Origin: Peribacillus tepidiphilus
Lineage (GTDB): Bacteria > Bacillota > Bacilli > Bacillales > DSM-1321
DNA: 64,000 nucleotides
Assembly (NCBI RefSeq): GCF_009466385.1
Contig: NZ_WIAQ01000007.1
Coordinates: 62,001-126,000, forward strand
Direction: 5' to 3'
Part shown: one piece after another, positions 7,883 through 18,571 of the stretch
Layout of the letters: each line of letters starts with the position of its first letter
Position numbering within the stretch: position 1 is the first letter of the stretch
Notes under the pieces: generated by a model
Databases searched by the model: none
The model's input: the letters and a program-made list of their open reading frames with translations, nothing else
Told to the model about the DNA's origin: nothing
Translations under genes and position numbers: made by a program

Positions 7883-8656
7883 ATGAATCTATTGGTGATC
7901 AAGCTTGGGGGAAGTACCATACATGATGTAAGCCGAGAGTTTTTTCAAAGCTTGAAAGACCTGAAGGCATCAGGCTACAAAATGGTATTTGTTCATGGGG
8001 GAGGACCAGATATCAATTCCATGCTCGATACATTTGAAATTCCTGTAGAATTCAATGAAGGCTTAAGAAAAACAACACCTGAAGTATTTGAGATTGTTGA
8101 AATGGTTTTATCGGGAAAGACGAACCGTTTGCTAGTTGAAATGCTAGAGCAAAACGGAATCTCTGCCATTGGCTTAAATGGTACAGATGTTAAGCTTTTA
8201 GAAGCTGAGTTAATAAATGAAGAAAAATGGGGATTAGTCGGTCAAATTTCAAATGTAAATACAGAGCTTTTACGTTCATTGCTTGAAAAGAATCTATCAC
8301 CAGTGTTAACCCCGCTGGCTGTTACAGAGAATGGCCAAAAGGTTAATGTGAATGCTGATATGGCGGCCGGAGCAGTGGCCAAAGCAATGAAGGCTCAATC
8401 ATGCATATTCGTTACGGATGTTAAGGGCGTGCTAAATGGAAAAGATTTAATTCCAGTGCTAAACGAAGATGAAGCGAAAACTCTTATGGAATCGCAGGTT
8501 ATTTCTGGAGGGATGATTCCAAAGGTCAAAACGGCATTATCGGTCCTTCAAACAGGAATTAAAAATGTCATGATCGTAAGTGGGAAGGATTATTTTTTCA
8601 AAAACGGCACAATGATTGGGACTACGTTTTGTAAGGGAGAGAAAATCAAGTTATGA
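7883..8656 (+). CDS. argB: acetylglutamate kinase ArgB
   Basis: 257 residues, start behind AGGGGAG. The amino-acid-kinase fold is shown by the N-terminal KLGGST phosphate loop, the HGGGPDI motif near residue 40 and the MAAGAVAKAMKA and ISGGMIPKV segments toward the C-terminus. It phosphorylates N-acetylglutamate, the second step of arginine synthesis. Its stop codon overlaps the argD start by four bases (ATGA), indicating translational coupling. It lacks the long N-terminal helix of arginine-inhibited hexameric kinases, as expected in an organism with the ArgJ-based cyclic pathway. Confidence 0.96.
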   Translation: MNLLVIKLGGSTIHDVSREFFQSLKDLKASGYKMVFVHGGGPDINSMLDTFEIPVEFNEGLRKTTPEVFEIVEMVLSGKTNRLLVEMLEQNGISAIGLNGTDVKLLEAELINEEKWGLVGQISNVNTELLRSLLEKNLSPVLTPLAVTENGQKVNVNADMAAGAVAKAMKAQSCIFVTDVKGVLNGKDLIPVLNEDEAKTLMESQVISGGMIPKVKTALSVLQTGIKNVMIVSGKDYFFKNGTMIGTTFCKGEKIKL

Positions 8657-9816
8657 GCAATCTTTTTCCGACGTATCAAAGATGGAGTATACAGCCTCTT
8701 GAGGCAAAAGGCGCTTGGATGACTTCCACAGAGAACAAAAAATATTTAGATTTCACCTCTGGAATTGGGGTTCTAAATCTAGGACACCGCCACCAGAAGA
8801 TAGAAGAAGCTGTAATCGAACAGCTCAATAAATATTGGCATATTTCTAATTTATTTCCTCAATCGATCCAAGAGGAAGTGGCAAAGCTGTTATGCGATGC
8901 AAGTGGACTTGATTATGTTTTCTTTGCAAACAGCGGTGCTGAAGCAAACGAAGCAGCAATCAAACTAGCAAGAAAGGCAACGGGCAGGTCAAAAATCGTT
9001 ACGTGTCTTCAATCCTTTCATGGACGGACCTTTGCTACGATGGCCGCAACAGGGCAAGAAAAAGTCAGAAATGGCTATGGGAAAATGCTTGAGTCCTTCT
9101 CTTATTGTGCTTTTAATCATGTTGAAGATTTATATAAAAACGTAGATGAAGAGACTGCAGCCATCATGATTGAAATCGTACAGGGAGAAGGTGGAGTTCA
9201 TCCAGCAACTGAGGAATTTTTACAGGCCGTACAATCTGTAGCAAAGAAATTTGGAGCACTCTTGATTGTTGATGAAATTCAAACCGGAATTGGCAGGACA
9301 GGTAAGACTTTTGCTTTTCAGCATTTTCAAATAAAACCGGATATTATTACTGTAGCAAAAGGACTTGGAAATGGACTTCCAATTGGAGCGATGCTTGGAA
9401 GGAAAGAATGGAAGGAAGTATTCGGTCCTGGAAGTCATGGCTCTACATTTGGTGGAAACCCAGTCAGCTTAGCTGCGGCAAAGGCTGTTCTTTCCATCGT
9501 TACAAGCAAAGATTTTTTAGAAGGCGTAATAGATAAGGGAGAGTATATGAAGTCTGAACTGCAAAATAGATTAAAAGGGCAGAGCACAATAAAAGAAGTG
9601 CGTGGATTGGGCTTAATGATAGGAATCGAGTTGACGGAACAAGCTGCACCTTATTTAGAAGCTCTTCAAAAGGAAGGTTTACTCACTTTAGTTGCCGGAC
9701 CAAATGTATTAAGACTGTTGCCTCCTCTTACGGTAACAAGGGAAGAAATGGATTGTGCGATTAGCAAAATTTGCGAAATTCTCATACATTTTGAAAAAAC
9801 AGCTTTAACAAGCTGA
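8653..9816 (+). CDS. argD: acetylornithine aminotransferase ArgD
   Basis: 387 residues, class-III PLP aminotransferase. It transfers an amino group from glutamate to N-acetylglutamate semialdehyde. Visible motifs are the PLP phosphate contact SGAEANEAAIKLARK near residues 95-109, DEIQTGIGRTG around 208-218 and the Schiff-base Lys236 in TVAKGLGNGLPIGAM. The start overlaps the argB stop. The 68 bases after it, before carA, contain the two ARG-box-like sequences. Confidence 0.96.
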   Translation: MSNLFPTYQRWSIQPLEAKGAWMTSTENKKYLDFTSGIGVLNLGHRHQKIEEAVIEQLNKYWHISNLFPQSIQEEVAKLLCDASGLDYVFFANSGAEANEAAIKLARKATGRSKIVTCLQSFHGRTFATMAATGQEKVRNGYGKMLESFSYCAFNHVEDLYKNVDEETAAIMIEIVQGEGGVHPATEEFLQAVQSVAKKFGALLIVDEIQTGIGRTGKTFAFQHFQIKPDIITVAKGLGNGLPIGAMLGRKEWKEVFGPGSHGSTFGGNPVSLAAAKAVLSIVTSKDFLEGVIDKGEYMKSELQNRLKGQSTIKEVRGLGLMIGIELTEQAAPYLEALQKEGLLTLVAGPNVLRLLPPLTVTREEMDCAISKICEILIHFEKTALTS

Positions 9817-9831
9817 ATATTTTGTGGTATA

Positions 9832-9869
9832 AATGAATAAAAATACTTTAGTTTAAATAAATATTCATA
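9832..9869 (+). promoter_or_regulatory. pair of ARG-box-like sequences before carA
   Basis: Two candidate ArgR/AhrC sites lie in the argD-carA gap: ATGAATAAAAATACTTT (9833-9849; left half perfect) and TAAATAAATATTCA (9854-9867; 9 of 10 core positions of TGAAT-WWWW-ATTCA). Spacing between centres is about two helical turns. They could give arginine-controlled internal regulation of carAB-argF. Confidence 0.45.
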
Positions 9870-9884
9870 ATGTGAGGTGACAGC

Positions 9885-10964
9885 ATGCAAGGTTTTCTAC
9901 ATCTAAGCAACGGTGAGGTTTTTGAAGGTGAATGGATTACATCTAAGCCTGATCAGGATGTTTTTGGAGAAGTTGTTTTTTATACAGGAATGACAGGGTA
10001 TCAAGAAGTTTTGACAGACCCTTCCTATAAAAATCAAATTATTGTATTCACCTATCCGCTAATCGGCAATTATGGCATTAATGATATAGATTTTGAAAGT
10101 GAACAGCCCCATGTTGCAGGAGTTATTGTTTATGAGGGGAGTATGGAGTTTTCCCATTATAATGCAAAATCTTCCTTAAAAGAGTATTTGGAAAAATGGA
10201 ACATTCCAATGTTAGGACATGTGGATACGCGAGCACTTGTTAAAAGGATCCGCTCAAATGGATCGATGCCCTCCTGTTTGACAAATACTCCGCATTTAAA
10301 GGAAGAATTTGTTGATCGAACAGGCAAGGCTGTTCAAGAGGTGTCTTCAAAAGAAATATGTTCTTATGGTTCGGGAGACATACACATTGTATTAATGGAT
10401 TTTGGTTATAAAAAATCAATTTTAGATTCACTGCTAGAAAGAGAATGCAAGGTTACGGTTGTGCCGTTTAACACGAGTGCTGAGAAAGTGGCTTCTCTTC
10501 AACCAGATGGCGTACTTCTTTCAAATGGACCAGGAGATCCGAAAGAACTTACACCATATTTGAATTCGATTAAAAGTATTATCAGTAGCTTTCCGACAAT
10601 GGCCATTTGTCTAGGTCACCAATTAGTAGCTCTTACATTTGGAGGAAATACAGAAAAATTATTATTTGGTCACCGTGGTGCAAACCAGCCAGTTATGGAT
10701 TTGATCAGGAAAAAAGTATTTATGACTTCTCAAAACCATAGCTATGTTGTAAACGAACCAAGCTTGAAAGGAACAGGCTTGTACGTAAGATTCCGGAACA
10801 TTAATGATGGATCGGTTGAAGGAATGGCACATGAAAGCCTTCCGATTATTACTGCCCAGTATCATCCCGAAGCGAATCCGGGTCCGGCTGAATCGGCAGG
10901 TTTATTTGAAGAATTTCTACAGATGGTACATTACAAAATCAGGAGAGAAAAAGTGTATGCCTAA
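9885..10964 (+). CDS. carA: carbamoyl-phosphate synthase small subunit, arginine-specific
   Basis: 359 residues, start behind GTGAGGTGAC. The N-terminal half is the CarA-specific domain (GEVVFYTGMTGYQEVLTDPSY). The C-terminal half is a class-I glutamine amidotransferase with catalytic Cys242 in CLGHQ, His327 and Glu329 (HPE). It releases ammonia from glutamine for CarB. Location in the arg operon, rather than with pyr genes, marks it as the arginine-specific form. Its last 8 bases overlap carB. Confidence 0.96.
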   Translation: MQGFLHLSNGEVFEGEWITSKPDQDVFGEVVFYTGMTGYQEVLTDPSYKNQIIVFTYPLIGNYGINDIDFESEQPHVAGVIVYEGSMEFSHYNAKSSLKEYLEKWNIPMLGHVDTRALVKRIRSNGSMPSCLTNTPHLKEEFVDRTGKAVQEVSSKEICSYGSGDIHIVLMDFGYKKSILDSLLERECKVTVVPFNTSAEKVASLQPDGVLLSNGPGDPKELTPYLNSIKSIISSFPTMAICLGHQLVALTFGGNTEKLLFGHRGANQPVMDLIRKKVFMTSQNHSYVVNEPSLKGTGLYVRFRNINDGSVEGMAHESLPIITAQYHPEANPGPAESAGLFEEFLQMVHYKIRREKVYA

Positions 10965-13900
10965 AGATTCTAGTATACAAACCATTTTGGTCATCGGGTC
11001 TGGACCAATTGTGATCGGCCAGGCAGCAGAATTTGATTACGCAGGAACACAGGCCTGTCTTGCTCTTAAAGAGGAAGGCTATAAGGTCATACTTGTAAAC
11101 AACAACCCAGCCACCATTATGACAGATGACTTGAATGCGGACGTTGTATATTTTGAACCACTAACTTTAGATTCCATAAAAAAAATCATAGAAAAAGAAC
11201 AGCCTGATGGGCTTTTAGCAACTTTGGGAGGTCAAACCGGTTTAAACCTAGCGTATGATCTCCATGAATCGGGAATTTTAGACCAATTCGGTGTCAAACT
11301 ATTGGGTACACCGATTGAGTCCATAAAAAAAGGGGAGGATCGCGAGCTTTTTAGAAAGCTAATGTTTGAGATTCATGAACCAGTTCCAGAAAGTAAAATT
11401 ATTCACTCACTACAGGAAGCAGAAGATTTCGCTGCAAAAATAGGCTTCCCCATTATTGTTCGACCAGCTTACACATTAGGAGGAACTGGTGGTGGAATTG
11501 CAAGCTGCATGGAGGAGTTTAAGGAGCTCGTCCGCGGAGGCTTACAGGAAAGTCCGATTACCCAATGCTTGATTGAAAAAAGTATTGCCGGTTTTAAAGA
11601 GATTGAATATGAAGTTATGCGGGATCAAATGGGAACCTGCATTACAGTCTGCAACATGGAAAACATTGATCCTGTGGGCATCCACACCGGAGATTCCATT
11701 GTTGTCGCTCCTTCCCAAACATTGACAGATGACGAATACCAAATGCTAAGAGCTGCCTCCATAAAAATTATTTCAGCATTAGGCATTATTGGGGGCTGCA
11801 ATATTCAGTTTGCTCTAGATCCGAATAGTAAACAATATTATTTAATTGAAGTAAATCCAAGGGTTAGTAGATCTTCCGCGCTTGCTTCAAAAGCAACGGG
11901 ATATCCAATTGCAAGAATCGCTGCAAAGCTATCCGTTGGGTATACATTGGACGAATTGATCAATCCAGTAACAAAAAGCACATATGCTAGCTTTGAACCG
12001 GCATTAGATTATGTAGTTGTGAAATTTCCAAGATGGCCATTCGATAAGTTCCCTCAGGCGCATCGCAAGCTAGGGACTCAAATGAAAGCGACAGGAGAAG
12101 TAATGGCCATAGATCGCAATTTAGAAAGCTCGCTCTGGAAGGCTGTTTCCTCTCTTGAGCTGAAAACAGAAGGGCTGGTCCTTCCAGCATTAAAAGACAA
12201 AGCAACAGAAGAGTTATGGGATATCATGAGAGAAAGCAATGATGAAAGATTTTTTGTCATTTTAGAGCTGATCAGAAGAAATGTTTCGATTCATGATATC
12301 CATAAAGAGATCAAAATGGATCTCTTTTATTTAAACTCTTTCCAAAAGCTTGTGAGTTTGGAAAGGTTGGTTGAGACAGTCACTCTTCAAACAGTAGACA
12401 AAATGACAATGGCATATCTTAAGGAAAAGGGCTTTTCTGATGAATACTTGGCTGCAAAATGGAATGTGACTGAAAGGGAAGTCCGTCAAAAAAGAAAAGA
12501 CATGGGAATCGCCGCAGCTTATAAAACAGTCGATACTTGCGCAGCAGAGTTTGAGTCGCATACAAGCTATTTTTATTCTACTTATTTTGGAGAGAATGAA
12601 CAAAGGTCATCCGATAAGCAGAAAGTGCTAATTATAGGCAGCGGGCCAATTAGAATTGGTCAAGGCATTGAATTTGATTACTGCTCAGTACATGGAGTAT
12701 ATGCTCTTCAACAAGAAGGAATCGAAACCATCATGATTAACAATAATCCAGAAACGGTCAGCACAGATTTTGCAACAGCAGATAAGCTGTATTTCGAACC
12801 TCTTAAGCTCGAGTATGTGTTAAACGTGATTGAAGCAGAATCCATAACGGATGTCATCGTTCAATTCGGCGGTCAGACGGCCATTAATCTGGCAAAAGAT
12901 TTAGAGGAATATGGTGTGACATTACTCGGTACTTCTTTTGATGTGCTCGATCAGCTAGAGGATCGTGATCGTTTTTATCAGCTGTTACGTAATGAAAAAA
13001 TCCCCCATGTACCAGGTTCAATAGCCGAAACAGAAGAAGAGCTTCTTGCATTAACAAAAGAAATAGGTTTTCCACTGCTAGTTCGTCCATCCTATGTAAT
13101 TGGTGGGCGAGGAATGGAAATTTTCTATAGTCAAGCTGAGCTAGAAGAAAGACTCCAATCTACCATTGAAATGGCCTTTCCGCTATTAATTGATCAATAC
13201 CTGCCAGGAAAAGAAGTAGAAATTGACCTGGTGACGGATGGCAGGAACATTTTGATTCCTACGATTGCTGAGCATATTGAGAAGGCTGGGGTCCATTCAG
13301 GAGACAGCATGGCCTATCTTCCTGCACAAACTCTTTCCAATAACGTAAAGAAAAAAATTGTGGACTATGCGGAAAGAATTGTAAAAGCACTTCAATACCA
13401 AGGGCTGATGAACATTCAATACGTCATTGACGGCGAAGAGGTATATGTTTTGGAGGTTAATCCAAGAGCAAGCCGGACCGTTCCTATTATCAGCAAAGTA
13501 ACTGGAACACCACTTGTGCAAATTGCGACAAAAATATTGCTTGGGAAATATAATTTGTCGAAATTAGCTATCGGGACAGTGCTTAGCGAGGATCTTCCTT
13601 ATACTGTCGTGAAATTTCCTGTATTTTCAACCTTTGCCCTTAGCGGTTTGGATTCGAAAATAGGTCCGGAAATGAAATCGACAGGTGAAGGAATTGCCAT
13701 AGGAAACAATAAAAATGAAGCGCTTTACAAAACGTATCACTATTATGAGAGAGGCTTTAGAAGGAAAGAGAATGAGATTTTCTTGTCATCCTCTATCTTT
13801 TTATCAGATGAAACCGTCAAGAAAGCAGAGAAGGTTGGCATTAAGCTGGTTTCAAACATTGACTTTGAAGAGTGGATTAAAAGCGGCCGCGCTTTAGGGA

Positions 13901-14082
13901 TTGTATCGTATTCCCAACAGGAAAAAAGCTTACGGATTTTAGCTGCTAAATATAGATTATTAACCTTTACAGAAGAAGAGACATTTTCAGCCTTCTTAAG
14001 TTCTAAGGAATGTATGGAGTGGACGGTAACATCCATGCAGGATTGGCTGAAAAAACAAAAAGGGGATGTGATTCATTCATGA
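10957..14082 (+). CDS. carB: carbamoyl-phosphate synthase large subunit, arginine-specific
   Basis: 1041 residues from the ATG at 10957, behind AGGAGAG; the open frame extends back to 10804 but that lies inside carA. Two homologous ATP-grasp halves are visible, each beginning with a GSGPI nucleotide motif ([19 protein letters not shown] near residue 11; [17 protein letters not shown] near 560) and each with an EVNPRxSR motif. It makes carbamoyl phosphate from bicarbonate, ammonia and two ATP. The tail is shorter than pyrimidine-type CarB, whose C-terminal domain binds UMP, matching the arginine-specific B. subtilis enzyme. The argF start overlaps its stop. Confidence 0.96.
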   Translation: MPKDSSIQTILVIGSGPIVIGQAAEFDYAGTQACLALKEEGYKVILVNNNPATIMTDDLNADVVYFEPLTLDSIKKIIEKEQPDGLLATLGGQTGLNLAYDLHESGILDQFGVKLLGTPIESIKKGEDRELFRKLMFEIHEPVPESKIIHSLQEAEDFAAKIGFPIIVRPAYTLGGTGGGIASCMEEFKELVRGGLQESPITQCLIEKSIAGFKEIEYEVMRDQMGTCITVCNMENIDPVGIHTGDSIVVAPSQTLTDDEYQMLRAASIKIISALGIIGGCNIQFALDPNSKQYYLIEVNPRVSRSSALASKATGYPIARIAAKLSVGYTLDELINPVTKSTYASFEPALDYVVVKFPRWPFDKFPQAHRKLGTQMKATGEVMAIDRNLESSLWKAVSSLELKTEGLVLPALKDKATEELWDIMRESNDERFFVILELIRRNVSIHDIHKEIKMDLFYLNSFQKLVSLERLVETVTLQTVDKMTMAYLKEKGFSDEYLAAKWNVTEREVRQKRKDMGIAAAYKTVDTCAAEFESHTSYFYSTYFGENEQRSSDKQKVLIIGSGPIRIGQGIEFDYCSVHGVYALQQEGIETIMINNNPETVSTDFATADKLYFEPLKLEYVLNVIEAESITDVIVQFGGQTAINLAKDLEEYGVTLLGTSFDVLDQLEDRDRFYQLLRNEKIPHVPGSIAETEEELLALTKEIGFPLLVRPSYVIGGRGMEIFYSQAELEERLQSTIEMAFPLLIDQYLPGKEVEIDLVTDGRNILIPTIAEHIEKAGVHSGDSMAYLPAQTLSNNVKKKIVDYAERIVKALQYQGLMNIQYVIDGEEVYVLEVNPRASRTVPIISKVTGTPLVQIATKILLGKYNLSKLAIGTVLSEDLPYTVVKFPVFSTFALSGLDSKIGPEMKSTGEGIAIGNNKNEALYKTYHYYERGFRRKENEIFLSSSIFLSDETVKKAEKVGIKLVSNIDFEEWIKSGRALGIVSYSQQEKSLRILAAKYRLLTFTEEETFSAFLSSKECMEWTVTSMQDWLKKQKGDVIHS

Positions 14083-15038
14083 CGATGGTCAATACATCAT
14101 CGAAAGGTAAAATTTTGGAGCAAAAGGATTTTTTGACATTGGCGAATGTGTCTAGTGAAAAAATCCTCGCACTTTTAGAGCTGGCTAAGAAAATCAAGAC
14201 TAAAATGCAATTAGGGGATTCCTATACTCCCTTAAAGGGGAAAACATTGGGCATGATTTTTGAAAAAGCTTCTACTCGTACACGTGTTTCATTTGAAGTT
14301 GGGATGCTGCAGCTAGGTGGTCATGCATTGTTCTTAAGTGGCAAGGAGCTGCAGATTGGAAGAGGCGAAACGATCAGTGACACGGCTCAGGTGCTCTCAG
14401 AATATATCGACGGAATCATGATTCGTACGTTTGAACACGAAAAGGTAGAAGAGCTTGCGAAATTTGCTTCTATTCCGGTTATTAACGGTTTGACGGACAT
14501 GTACCATCCGTGCCAAGCAATGGCAGATTTACTAACCATTCAAGAAGTCAAAGGAAAGCTGCAAGGGTTGAAAATCGCTTATATAGGCGATGGAAATAAT
14601 GTCGCCCATTCTTTAATGCTGGCAGCAGCAAAAACCGGTATGCATTTCTCCCTAGCATGTCCGAAAGGCTATGAACCGAAAGCTCATGTTGTTCAGTTGG
14701 CAAAAGAGGAAGCAAATAAGCAGAACGGAACTGTCATCATTACAAACGATCCGATTGAAGCAGTGAACGAAGCAGACGTTATTTATTCTGATGTTTGGAC
14801 AAGTATGGGACAGGAGGCAGAAAACAGTATTCGCTTAGAGTCCTTTAAGTCTTATCAAATCAATTCAGCCCTAGTAAAGCATGCTAAAAAAGATTATATA
14901 TTCATGCACTGCTTGCCTGCTCATCGAGAGGAAGAGGTAACAGCTGAAATCATTGATGGACCCAATTCAGTTGTGTTTCACCAAGCAGGAAACAGACTGC
15001 ATGCCCAAAAAGCATTACTAGTGGATTTAATGGGATAA
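14079..15038 (+). CDS. argF: ornithine carbamoyltransferase ArgF
   Basis: 319 residues from the ATG at 14079, which overlaps the carB stop (ATGA) and follows AGGGGATG. It joins carbamoyl phosphate and ornithine to citrulline. The carbamoyl-phosphate motif STRTR is at residues 65-69, HPCQ occurs in the middle ([11 protein letters not shown]), the Asp of DVWTSMGQE binds ornithine, and HCLPAH is at 277-282. Same length as B. subtilis ArgF. Last gene of the operon and followed by a terminator. argG and argH are not in the window, also as in B. subtilis. Confidence 0.97.
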   Translation: MTMVNTSSKGKILEQKDFLTLANVSSEKILALLELAKKIKTKMQLGDSYTPLKGKTLGMIFEKASTRTRVSFEVGMLQLGGHALFLSGKELQIGRGETISDTAQVLSEYIDGIMIRTFEHEKVEELAKFASIPVINGLTDMYHPCQAMADLLTIQEVKGKLQGLKIAYIGDGNNVAHSLMLAAAKTGMHFSLACPKGYEPKAHVVQLAKEEANKQNGTVIITNDPIEAVNEADVIYSDVWTSMGQEAENSIRLESFKSYQINSALVKHAKKDYIFMHCLPAHREEEVTAEIIDGPNSVVFHQAGNRLHAQKALLVDLMG

Positions 15039-15045
15039 TTTTCAC

Positions 15046-15092
15046 AAATACCCGACTCTCATAATCTTTTTAGAAAGAGCGGGTATTTTTTT
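15046..15092 (+). terminator. terminator of the arg operon
   Basis: AAATACCCG...TCT pairs with AGA...CGGGTATTT, followed by a T run. Placed just after argF. Confidence 0.85.
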
Positions 15093-15107
15093 GTTCTCTA
15101 TTGCTTC

Positions 15108-15227
15108 TGATGACCGATATAATTGCCTGACGACCGATATATTTAATCTGATGACCGATAATTTTGCCTGACGACCGATATAATTGCCTGATGACCGATA
15201 AATTTGCCTGACGACCGATATATTTGA
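15108..15227 (+). repeat. six-unit tandem repeat, GACGACCG family
   Basis: Six 20-21-bp units of the form TGAYGACCGATAWWTTTGCC. The same core recurs at 29.3-29.7, 44.7-45.3, 51.8-52.2 and 60.2-60.3 kb. It lies between the arg-operon terminator and yjzC. Small open frames crossing it on the minus strand come from the repeat. Confidence 0.9.
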
Positions 15228-15379
15228 CATGATTCAACCCGTTTTTTGAATAATTCGCCACATCCTCGAAATATATTAACCGTTTAGTAAGGATTCAATC
15301 CAAAAGAACTTTTTTGTCAATGAAATTCATTATTTCGGGGAATCATATGGTTGAATTCAGTAAAAGGAGGAAAATCAAT

Positions 15380-15559
15380 ATGGGTCAGAGCCATCGTTTT
15401 AAATCCGGTCAAAAGGCTCCCAATAACGGTTTTTACGTAGAAGTTGGTGAGACGGGCAGCATGGTAAAAAATCCGAAAAAGATCAGACTGAAAGCAGGCG
15501 ATCCATTTCCAGAGACTTCAAATGATGATCGTCATTGGACATATCAAAGAAAGCCTTGA
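15380..15559 (+). CDS. yjzC: small conserved protein YjzC
   Basis: 59 residues from the ATG at 15380, behind AAAAGGAGG; the open frame from 15314 has no ribosome site. The protein MGQSHRFKSGQKAPNNGFYV... matches the YjzC family in size and in its conserved HRFKSGQKAPNNG start. Basic, with no membrane segment. Function unknown. Flanked by its own terminator, so probably monocistronic. Confidence 0.88.
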   Translation: MGQSHRFKSGQKAPNNGFYVEVGETGSMVKNPKKIRLKAGDPFPETSNDDRHWTYQRKP

Positions 15560-15571
15560 TCATTGTTATGG

Positions 15572-15627
15572 AAAAGCTGTCACAATCGTGTCGCTAGTCA
15601 ACGACCTTTTGTGACAGCTTTGTTTTT
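15572..15627 (+). terminator. terminator of yjzC
   Basis: AAAGCTGTCACAA pairs with TTGTGACAGCTTT around a loop of about 27 bases, then a T-rich tail. Confidence 0.8.
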
Positions 15628-15661
15628 GCTGGAGATTGAATGCAATGCAAAATTGAAATTC

Positions 15662-15689
15662 TTTACTTGTAAGATAAGATTTGTATAAT
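15662..15689 (+). promoter_or_regulatory. sigma-A-type promoter of clpB
   Basis: TTTACT (15662-15667) and a perfect TATAAT (15684-15689) are separated by 16 bases. The predicted start of transcription falls at about 15696, within or next to the CtsR box. Confidence 0.6.
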
Positions 15690-15699
15690 AGTAGGTAAA

Positions 15700-15716
15700 G
15701 GTCAAAAAAGGTCAAA
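15700..15716 (+). promoter_or_regulatory. CtsR operator of clpB
   Basis: GGTCAAAAAAGGTCAAA is an exact GGTCAAA-N3-GGTCAAA direct heptamer repeat, the CtsR heat-shock operator of low-GC Gram-positive bacteria. It sits directly downstream of the -10 box, where bound CtsR would block transcription. Confidence 0.92.
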
Positions 15717-15740
15717 TCTACACATAGGAGGTTGATGAAC

Positions 15741-18341
15741 ATGGATTTTCAAAAAATGACGGAAAAGGTTCAGCAAGCATTCCTCCGTGCTCAAGAAAAT
15801 GTTAGGAATAACGGACAGCAAGAACTGAAGCCTGTCCATATTTGGCATGCCTTACTTCATGATGACGAAAGTTTATTTCAAAGAGTATTAGAAGAGCTTG
15901 AAGTGGATATCCATTCAATCAAGCATGAGCTAACCGTAGCAATTCAAAAGCTTCCACAAGTTTCTGTTGGACAAGGTGAGCCACAAATATATATATCAAC
16001 CTCTCTCCATGGAATGATAGACGAGGCTTGGAAGGAAGCAAAAGCACTTGATGATGAATTTTTATCGACAGAACATTTAATAGTAGCAAGCCTGAAAAAT
16101 CCAGACTATGATCTAAAACCAATTGTTCAAAAATATAATCTTTCTCTAGAAGCCGCTAGAAAAGCGATTATGCAAATAAGGGGGAATCAAAAAGTGACAA
16201 GTCAGAATCCAGAAAGCACATATGAAGCATTAAAAAAATATGGAAGAGACCTTGTTGCAGAAGTGAAATCGGGAAAAATCGACCCGGTCATCGGAAGAGA
16301 TACTGAAATTCGAAACGTGATTCGAATTCTCTCAAGAAAAACAAAAAACAACCCGGTATTAATTGGAGAGCCAGGTGTTGGTAAAACGGCAATTGTCGAA
16401 GGCTTGGCGCAACGAATTGTACGAAAGGATGTTCCGGAAGGGTTAAAAGACAAAACGATCTTTGCCTTAGATATGAGCGCGCTGATTGCCGGAGCAAAAT
16501 TTCGAGGAGAATTTGAAGAAAGATTAAAGGCCGTCCTCAATGAAATTAAAAAGAGTGAAGGGAAAATCATACTGTTCATTGATGAACTTCACACCATTGT
16601 CGGTGCTGGTAGAACAGATGGAGCGCTTGACGCTGGAAATATGCTTAAGCCTATGCTTGCAAGGGGTGAGCTGCACTGCATTGGAGCTACAACATTAGAT
16701 GAATATCGACAGTATATTGAAAAGGATCCCGCTTTAGAAAGAAGATTTCAACAAGTACTGGTAAAAGAACCAGACGTAGAAGATACCATTTCGATTTTAC
16801 GTGGATTAAAAGAACGCTTTGAGGTGCACCATGGCGTGAAAATCCACGATCGGGCACTTGTTGCGGCTTCTGTTTTATCCAACAGATATATAACGGAAAG
16901 ATTTTTGCCGGATAAAGCCATTGATCTTGTTGATGAGGCTTGTGCAATGATTCGGACGGAAATCGATTCTATGCCAACAGAGCTTGATGAGATTACAAGA
17001 AAAGTTATGCAGCTTGAAATTGAAGAGGCAGCCTTGAAAAAAGAAACGGATGAGCAAAGCAAAAAACGATTAGAAGCTCTTCAAAAAGAGCTTGCAGATG
17101 TAAGAGAAGAAGCAAATGCTATGAAAGCGAAGTGGGAGCTTGAAAAATCAGGTCTTCAAAAGATTCAGGAAAAAAGAGAGCTGATTGAAAGCTTAAAAAG
17201 AGAGCTTGAAAAGGCTGAAAATGAATACGATTTAAACAAAGCAGCAGAATTGCGGCACGGTAGGATTCCTCAGGCTGAAAAAGAATTAAAAGCCTTGGAA
17301 GAGGAAATGGCCGCTACTAAACAAGAATCAAAGCTTTTAAGAGAAGAAGTGACAGAGGAAGAAATTGCAGCCATAGTTTCTAGATGGACTGGTATTCCAG
17401 TAACGAAGCTTGTGGAAGGGGAAAGAGAGAAGCTTCTGAGACTAGAAAGCATTCTTCATGAGCGGGTTGTCGGTCAAGATGAAGCAGTCGAACTTGTCGC
17501 AAACTCTGTTTTAAGAGCAAGAGCTGGAATCAAGGATCCACGCCGACCAATCGGATCATTTATTTTCCTTGGTCCGACAGGTGTTGGAAAGACAGAGCTT
17601 GTAAAAGCGCTGGCAGAAGCATTGTTTGACAGCGAAGATCATCTCATACGAATTGATATGTCGGAATATATGGAAAAACATGCGGTTTCCCGTTTGATTG
17701 GTGCTCCTCCTGGATATGTCGGCTATGAAGAGGGAGGGCAACTGACAGAAGCGGTTAGAAGAAATCCATATTCCGTTATCCTTCTGGATGAAATTGAAAA
17801 AGCGCATCATGATGTATTTAACATTTTACTGCAAATTTTAGATGATGGAAGAATTACTGATTCTCATGGAAAAACCGTGAGCTTTAAAAATTGTGTCATC
17901 ATTATGACGTCTAATATTGGTTCTCATCATTTGCTAGAAGGAAGAGATGATGAAGGACAGATTAAGGAAGAAAGCAAGGATGCAGTCATGAAGGAATTGC
18001 GCATGCACTTCCGCCCTGAGCTGTTGAACAGAATCGATGATATCGTATTGTTCAAACCACTAACAATCAACGAGGTCGGAAGCATCGTACAAAAATTGAT
18101 GAACGAACTTCAAAAGCGTCTTGCCGAGCGTGGTATTACGATTGAAATGTCCAAAGAAGCGAAGGAGTTTATCGCTCGTTCTGCCTATGACCCAATTTAT
18201 GGAGCTCGCCCTTTAAAGAGATATATCCAAAAATACATCGAGACAGACCTAGCGAAAAAGCTCATTGCTGGTGAGATCGAAGAAAACTCAAAGGTAAGAA
18301 TTGAGCTGATTGACAACCAATTGAAAATCATACAAAAATAA
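15741..18341 (+). CDS. clpB: disaggregase ClpB (HSP100 AAA+ chaperone)
   Basis: 866 residues from the ATG at 15741 (AGGAGG nine bases upstream). Domain order is an N-terminal repeat domain (1-150), AAA-1 with Walker A GEPGVGKT near residue 209, a coiled-coil middle domain rich in Lys/Glu/Leu (about 410-530), and AAA-2 with GPTGVGKT near 611. The long middle domain distinguishes ClpB from ClpA and ClpX. ClpB pulls apart protein aggregates with DnaK and has no ClpP-binding loop. The CtsR box puts it under heat-shock control. B. subtilis lacks ClpB, whereas other Bacillus species have it here. Confidence 0.96.
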   Translation: MDFQKMTEKVQQAFLRAQENVRNNGQQELKPVHIWHALLHDDESLFQRVLEELEVDIHSIKHELTVAIQKLPQVSVGQGEPQIYISTSLHGMIDEAWKEAKALDDEFLSTEHLIVASLKNPDYDLKPIVQKYNLSLEAARKAIMQIRGNQKVTSQNPESTYEALKKYGRDLVAEVKSGKIDPVIGRDTEIRNVIRILSRKTKNNPVLIGEPGVGKTAIVEGLAQRIVRKDVPEGLKDKTIFALDMSALIAGAKFRGEFEERLKAVLNEIKKSEGKIILFIDELHTIVGAGRTDGALDAGNMLKPMLARGELHCIGATTLDEYRQYIEKDPALERRFQQVLVKEPDVEDTISILRGLKERFEVHHGVKIHDRALVAASVLSNRYITERFLPDKAIDLVDEACAMIRTEIDSMPTELDEITRKVMQLEIEEAALKKETDEQSKKRLEALQKELADVREEANAMKAKWELEKSGLQKIQEKRELIESLKRELEKAENEYDLNKAAELRHGRIPQAEKELKALEEEMAATKQESKLLREEVTEEEIAAIVSRWTGIPVTKLVEGEREKLLRLESILHERVVGQDEAVELVANSVLRARAGIKDPRRPIGSFIFLGPTGVGKTELVKALAEALFDSEDHLIRIDMSEYMEKHAVSRLIGAPPGYVGYEEGGQLTEAVRRNPYSVILLDEIEKAHHDVFNILLQILDDGRITDSHGKTVSFKNCVIIMTSNIGSHHLLEGRDDEGQIKEESKDAVMKELRMHFRPELLNRIDDIVLFKPLTINEVGSIVQKLMNELQKRLAERGITIEMSKEAKEFIARSAYDPIYGARPLKRYIQKYIETDLAKKLIAGEIEENSKVRIELIDNQLKIIQK

Positions 18342-18370
18342 CTCGCCACTTAAGCGGCGAGTTATTTTAT
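18340..18370 (+). terminator. terminator between convergent clpB and yjzD
   Basis: AACTCGCC-ACTTAAGC-GGCGAGTT, with T on the right and A on the left, usable on both strands. Confidence 0.82.
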
Positions 18371-18382
18371 ACTTAATGCTTT

Positions 18383-18571
18383 TTAGTGATGAGCATGCTC
18401 CACTGGCTCATCAGGAATTAGTGATGCTACTACAAAAATTAAGATCGCTGCTATGATCGCAAGGGTAGAGCCTGTAGAAAAAGAATAATGGACTCCAATC
18501 ATTGAACTCACAACGTATGTAAGCATATTCACCAATAAGAACGTCCAAAAGATGGTCATAATATATCTCAT
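18383..18571 (-). CDS. yjzD: small membrane protein YjzD (DUF2929)
   Basis: 62 residues with two hydrophobic helices (about 5-25 and 35-52) and a His-rich tail VEHAHH. AGAGGTGAG precedes the start. Size, composition (MRYIMTIFWTFLLVNMLTYV...) and place between clpB/yjzC and yjaU fit YjzD. Function unknown. Confidence 0.8.
   Translation of the reverse strand: MRYIMTIFWTFLLVNMLTYVVSSMIGVHYSFSTGSTLAIIAAILIFVVASLIPDEPVEHAHH

Noticed and set aside
14010-14078. Upstream extension of argF
   Set aside because: Lies wholly in carB; the ATG at 14079 has a ribosome site, the coupled ATGA overlap and the standard length.
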